Assembly: GCA_964400355.1 (NCBI GenBank) | Contig: CAYNTO010000002.1 | Coordinates: 62,001 to 126,000, forward strand | Reading direction: 5' to 3' | Length of the DNA: 64,000 nucleotides | Origin: JACKAL01 sp964400355 | GTDB lineage: Bacteria; Bdellovibrionota; Bdellovibrionia; Bdellovibrionales; JAGQZY01 | Shown: positions 61,167 to 64,000 of the stretch, one piece after another | How the letters are laid out: the number at the start of each line of letters is the position of its first letter | Numbering within the stretch: position 1 is the stretch's first letter | Notes under the pieces: model-generated | The model's input: only the letters and a program-made list of their open reading frames with translations | What the model was told of the DNA's origin: nothing | Database searches by the model: none | Position numbers and translations under genes: made by a program

Positions 61167-63080
61167 TTACTTTTTTTTGTACATGAAGAGCTCTAAAGGA
61201 TTTCTTGCGATACGCTTTGTTACCATCCAGAGCAATCTGCGGCCGGGGATAGAGTGAAGTTTTCTGGAGCGAGTGGCGACCAACATAGAAAGAGAGAAGC
61301 TTACAGCCAAGTTGATCAATCCCATTGTGAACACGGATGCGGCGATGAGGAAGAATTCGCTCCAGGGAAGCATATCGGGTTGGTGGATCCAGGAAATGCC
61401 AAAGGCTCCTGAGGCGAAGGTCACGTGGCGTATGTCTAATGGCAAACCGACGATTCGGCCAATAGAGAACATGGAGCCTAACATAAAACCCAAAATAATA
61501 TTCCCGGTCCAGATCCCGAAGCTATTCTTGAGTTTCGTGATCCAGCGTTTGGATCTGGCGCTAGTGAAAACGAGCTGGAGTCTGATGGCGATTTGGTTGT
61601 AGTCGAACCAGTTATCGGCAAGTCCCGAGATCAGACCAGATAAGAAGAGGCATACACCGGCGATCGCAGCGTACATGAACGATAAACTCCACACCGGGTG
61701 ATGGTCCATGAGTATGTGATGAGCCTTTTCGAAACCGATGAACGGGTGGTCGGCAACTAAAAGTGGAAAAACAATGAGCACGGCAAACGGAAAAGCGAAA
61801 AGATAATTTCCCAATAGCGCCGCAATTTGAGTTCTTAATGTGCGAATGATCACGTCTTCGAGGTTTTTTAACGCGGATTCGGAGCTTGCCGCGTTGTCCA
61901 TGGCGGCGGCAAGGGTGGAGGCTGTCATAGCGGGTTGCTTGGTGGCAAGGACGCCGCCGATCTCGTGCAGGATGACAAATCCAATGGCGTAGAGAGATCC
62001 ATACATAAAAGCCTGGGGCAATGGCGCAAGTGGCACTTTGGATATGACAATCTTAATGATAACCATGACGGCAACGATAAAGGCGCCTTTGATGGCTTTG
62101 ACCCACATTCGTTTGAGCTCACTGGAGCTATTACTGATATAGTGCTCACCGGTGCGGCCAGTGAGCAGTGTGACCTGATAGGCGAGGATTTCAATGTTAC
62201 GGGTAAAGAAATCGCCAATTTTCACGCGCTGGTTGTGTTGAATGGCTATCTGTAGTGAGAGGTTGGTGAGGAGTTTCGTAAAGTCTGCGGGTTGGGTGGC
62301 GGCAAGAATAGCGAGTAACTCTTTTAATCGTTTGAGCAAGTCTTCCATCAAAAAAATGCGGTAGGTAATGGCGAGGGACGTTCCTTCTTCTTCTCGTCGC
62401 GATTGAATGTGGTGAAGAGCATCTTCGCACCCTTTGAGCGTTGGCAAGCAGCTGCTCAGCGCGCGATCTGTGTCGGCGGCAAAATTCCATCGGCCAATTT
62501 CGATAAAGTGTTCCGCCAGGTCGGGTCGGAACAGCAGTTTTCTTGCGATCAACGTGTCGAGGCCAAGCCCCGCTACTCTCTGCGCCAGAATTTCGGCCGA
62601 CCTTTGGGCGTGATTTAAAAAGAATGCCCCATACTCCATGTTCGTTTGGCCAAAAAACTGCACGAGTTTATACAACTGAGACGGTTTTAAGCGCGCAAGC
62701 TTTTCGATATCAGCGTCACTAAACAATTGGCGCACGAGCCAAGTGACCTCGGTATGGTGTTGGAGAGGCGGTAAAAAGCGCTCTTCGAAACGCTTGAATG
62801 TTTCTGAAAAAAGGCCCAAACCCTGGCTCAAGCCCACTTGAGTGAGGAACCAGGTGAAATTTGTCGCAGGGATCATTTTGGCGATCATTAACCGCACTTC
62901 GGCGCGATTCACCTCTGAACTCCGCACTCGCTTTATAAAAGTATCTACCGGATCCTCAGTAAAATGGGACTTATCGATGATATCGATGAGCAAGTCGGCC
63001 ATGGGCTTAGCTTTGCGCACAAGAACTTCCAGTTCCAGATGAATCATTGCCTCAGCCGCGGCGGGGGATATTTCAGACAT
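61167..63080 (-). CDS. Multi-pass membrane protein of the SpecificRecomb (Gcr) family
   Basis: A 637-aa protein of the family databases call site-specific recombinase Gcr (PF10136). The soluble N-terminal half is helical (SLAITYRIFLMEDLLKRLKELL, RTGEHYISNSSSELKRMWVKA). The C-terminal half has about six membrane helices, including GGVLATKQPAMTASTLAAAMD between segments, a family hallmark. No tyrosine- or serine-recombinase residues are visible, so the family name is probably wrong and the role is unknown. It lies in reverse orientation between kdsD and kdsC. Confidence 0.8.
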   Translation of the reverse strand: MSEISPAAAEAMIHLELEVLVRKAKPMADLLIDIIDKSHFTEDPVDTFIKRVRSSEVNRAEVRLMIAKMIPATNFTWFLTQVGLSQGLGLFSETFKRFEERFLPPLQHHTEVTWLVRQLFSDADIEKLARLKPSQLYKLVQFFGQTNMEYGAFFLNHAQRSAEILAQRVAGLGLDTLIARKLLFRPDLAEHFIEIGRWNFAADTDRALSSCLPTLKGCEDALHHIQSRREEEGTSLAITYRIFLMEDLLKRLKELLAILAATQPADFTKLLTNLSLQIAIQHNQRVKIGDFFTRNIEILAYQVTLLTGRTGEHYISNSSSELKRMWVKAIKGAFIVAVMVIIKIVISKVPLAPLPQAFMYGSLYAIGFVILHEIGGVLATKQPAMTASTLAAAMDNAASSESALKNLEDVIIRTLRTQIAALLGNYLFAFPFAVLIVFPLLVADHPFIGFEKAHHILMDHHPVWSLSFMYAAIAGVCLFLSGLISGLADNWFDYNQIAIRLQLVFTSARSKRWITKLKNSFGIWTGNIILGFMLGSMFSIGRIVGLPLDIRHVTFASGAFGISWIHQPDMLPWSEFFLIAASVFTMGLINLAVSFSLSMLVATRSRKLHSIPGRRLLWMVTKRIARNPLELFMYKKK

Positions 63081-63214
63081 ACTTTATGTATCGATTTTGA
63101 CGATAATAAGTCAAAGGGTAGCGCTTTGTAACATATGATTTAGCGACTGGGCCTCGTCTAATTATGAACTTTTGTTTTTGCCATTTTGCAGATTTGCCTG
63201 AACAATAAGAACCT

Positions 63215-63733
63215 ATGAAGCTTTCAAAAGAGAATCTTGCTCGCCTAAAAAAAATCAAGATGCTGGTTATGGATGTGGACGGGGTGATGACCGATGGTCG
63301 CATTATTTACACCTCCGAGGGTCAGTGGAGCCGTTTTTACAATGTTCGCGATGGAGCTGGAATCGTCCTTTTGATCAATGCCGGTTATAAAACTGGGATC
63401 ATTACGGGTGCCCAGTCGATTGATGTAGTGAAACGAGCTGAACACTTAAAGGTCCACCACGTTCACATGGGCAAAGTCGACAAAGGTCCAGCCTATGATG
63501 AAATTAAAAAATCGTCTGGTTATACTGATGAAGAAATCTGCTATATCGGTGACGACGTTTTCGATGTTCCCCTACTAAAGCAAGTGGGTTTTGCAGCTAC
63601 AGTGCCAGGAGCGCTGGACGTTGCAAAAGAAGTGAGTCACTATGTTACTACGCAGACCGAAGGAATGGGCGCGCTTAGAGAACTGTGCGATATGATCATG
63701 GCGCACGGTTTTTATTCTCACCAAGGAGATTGA
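63215..63733 (+). CDS. kdsC: 3-deoxy-manno-octulosonate 8-phosphate phosphatase
   Basis: A 172-aa HAD enzyme that dephosphorylates KDO-8-phosphate before activation by KdsB. Nucleophile and acid are D20/D22 in MDVDGVMTDGRI. VRDGAGIVLL, IITGAQS and YIGDDVFDVPLL (motif IV) are typical, with GFAATVPGALDVAKEVSHYVT at the end. It begins a second LPS/envelope unit: the next gene starts 3 nt after its stop. Confidence 0.95.
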   Translation: MKLSKENLARLKKIKMLVMDVDGVMTDGRIIYTSEGQWSRFYNVRDGAGIVLLINAGYKTGIITGAQSIDVVKRAEHLKVHHVHMGKVDKGPAYDEIKKSSGYTDEEICYIGDDVFDVPLLKQVGFAATVPGALDVAKEVSHYVTTQTEGMGALRELCDMIMAHGFYSHQGD

Positions 63734-63735
63734 CG

Positions 63736-64000
63736 GTGAAACAGATCATCTTTGTATTGGCATCAATGCTTTTCATTTGTAATTCGGCTTCGGCTGTAAC
63801 TATTGAATTTCCCGAAGAAGAGTTGGCAAAAGAGTCGGTGCTGCCTGTTTTTGAAGGTGGAACCACAGCGGTAAAATCTCGCCGAGTCAACACCAAGCAA
63901 AGATTTGAGGTCGGTCCTATGGGGGGCATGATTTTTAATGAGCCGTTTTTTAGCCCCCTCGCTTATGGGATTCATGCCGGCTATCATACCAATGAGTTTC
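63736..64000 (+). CDS. Outer-membrane beta-barrel-domain protein (3' truncated)
   Basis: GTG start 63736 with AAGGAG upstream, continuing past the right edge (88 codons visible). Signal peptide VLASMLFICNSASA. A short acidic stretch and a Lys/Arg-rich linker follow, then RFEVGPMGGMIFNEPFFSPLAYGIHAGYHTNEF. This reads like the beginning of the outer-membrane barrel domain common in Bdellovibrio and Myxococcus proteins (G-x-G-x4 dP/EPF, Y-H-xNEF). Immediately after kdsC, so co-transcribed. The family is inferred from the opening only. Confidence 0.65.
   Translation, partial: MKQIIFVLASMLFICNSASAVTIEFPEEELAKESVLPVFEGGTTAVKSRRVNTKQRFEVGPMGGMIFNEPFFSPLAYGIHAGYHTNEF

Noticed and set aside
61167..63080. 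Mobile element based on the recombinase family name
   Set aside because: The protein is a multi-pass membrane protein, and no terminal repeats, attachment sites or other mobility genes flank it.
1..64000. CRISPR array, prophage or insertion sequence
   Set aside because: No regularly spaced direct repeats, Cas, transposase, integrase or phage structural genes were found; the repeats present are inverted pairs in intergenic space.

Overview
The window is a gene-dense chromosomal stretch of about 48-50% GC from a Gram-negative, LPS-bearing bacterium. It is most likely a member of the Bdellovibrionota (Bdellovibrio-like, formerly Deltaproteobacteria). The clues are an FHA-GGDEF diguanylate cyclase resembling Bdellovibrio DgcB and preceded by a sigma28-type promoter; many small exported proteins and lipoproteins without close relatives; a KDO and heptose LPS pathway; FliL-, PilZ-, CpaF- and TonB-type genes; and a beta-barrel start at the right edge of the kind common in Bdellovibrio and Myxococcus. 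The lineage is an inference from gene content, because no rRNA or tRNA lies in the window. It comes from a draft scaffold: a 100-N gap at 18312-18411 is flanked by an exact 55-bp duplication and is almost certainly a scaffolding artefact.

Layout. 1-4.2 kb: cell-envelope accessory genes, including three paralogues that join a low-complexity linker to one peptidoglycan-binding domain, a PAP2 phosphatase, a subtilase and a GlsB-type membrane protein. 4.3-14.9 kb: mostly exported or unknown proteins, plus a Y-family polymerase, an OmpA lipoprotein, a TonB-like protein, a nitronate-monooxygenase-like enzyme, a hotdog protein and an exported EEP nuclease. 14.9-19.3 kb: an MnmD-like tRNA methyltransferase, a YhcC-type radical SAM protein and a methylthioadenosine salvage cluster (class II aldolase, mtnA, mtnP). 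19.3-32 kb: housekeeping metabolism and translation (ddl, gcvP, an EpmA-like enzyme, HU/IHF, a glycosyltransferase, mutT, pyrD, gdhA, heptose kinase, rlmN). 32-37.7 kb: a sugar kinase, a coiled-coil/metallophosphoesterase pair, pgi and the FHA-GGDEF protein.

37.7-38.9 kb is an unusual island. It holds an ECF sigma factor, a 17-codon ORF, a 43-bp-arm inverted repeat, and a 27-bp inverted repeat whose two copies abut the stop codons of the bordering genes. 38.9-51.7 kb: a beta-barrel/aminopeptidase pair, a TonB protein, a PilZ protein, an overlapping PIN-PhoH / SPASM radical SAM / GT-C operon, a small-protein / cupredoxin / CpaF operon, and enolase with ftsB. 52.1-57 kb: polA (proofreading site lost), a FliL-like protein and an FHA-sigma54 activator. 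57.1-64 kb: engB and the KDO branch of LPS synthesis (kdsB-pyrG-kdsD ... kdsC) running into a truncated outer-membrane protein gene.

Working together: kdsD, kdsC, kdsB, the heptose kinase and the GT4 enzyme supply LPS core sugars. pgi and eno belong to central carbon flow. mtnP-mtnA-aldolase can turn methylthioadenosine into a C3 phosphate. The FHA-GGDEF protein and the PilZ protein are a c-di-GMP source and receptor. No prophage, insertion sequence, CRISPR array, tRNA or rRNA was seen.
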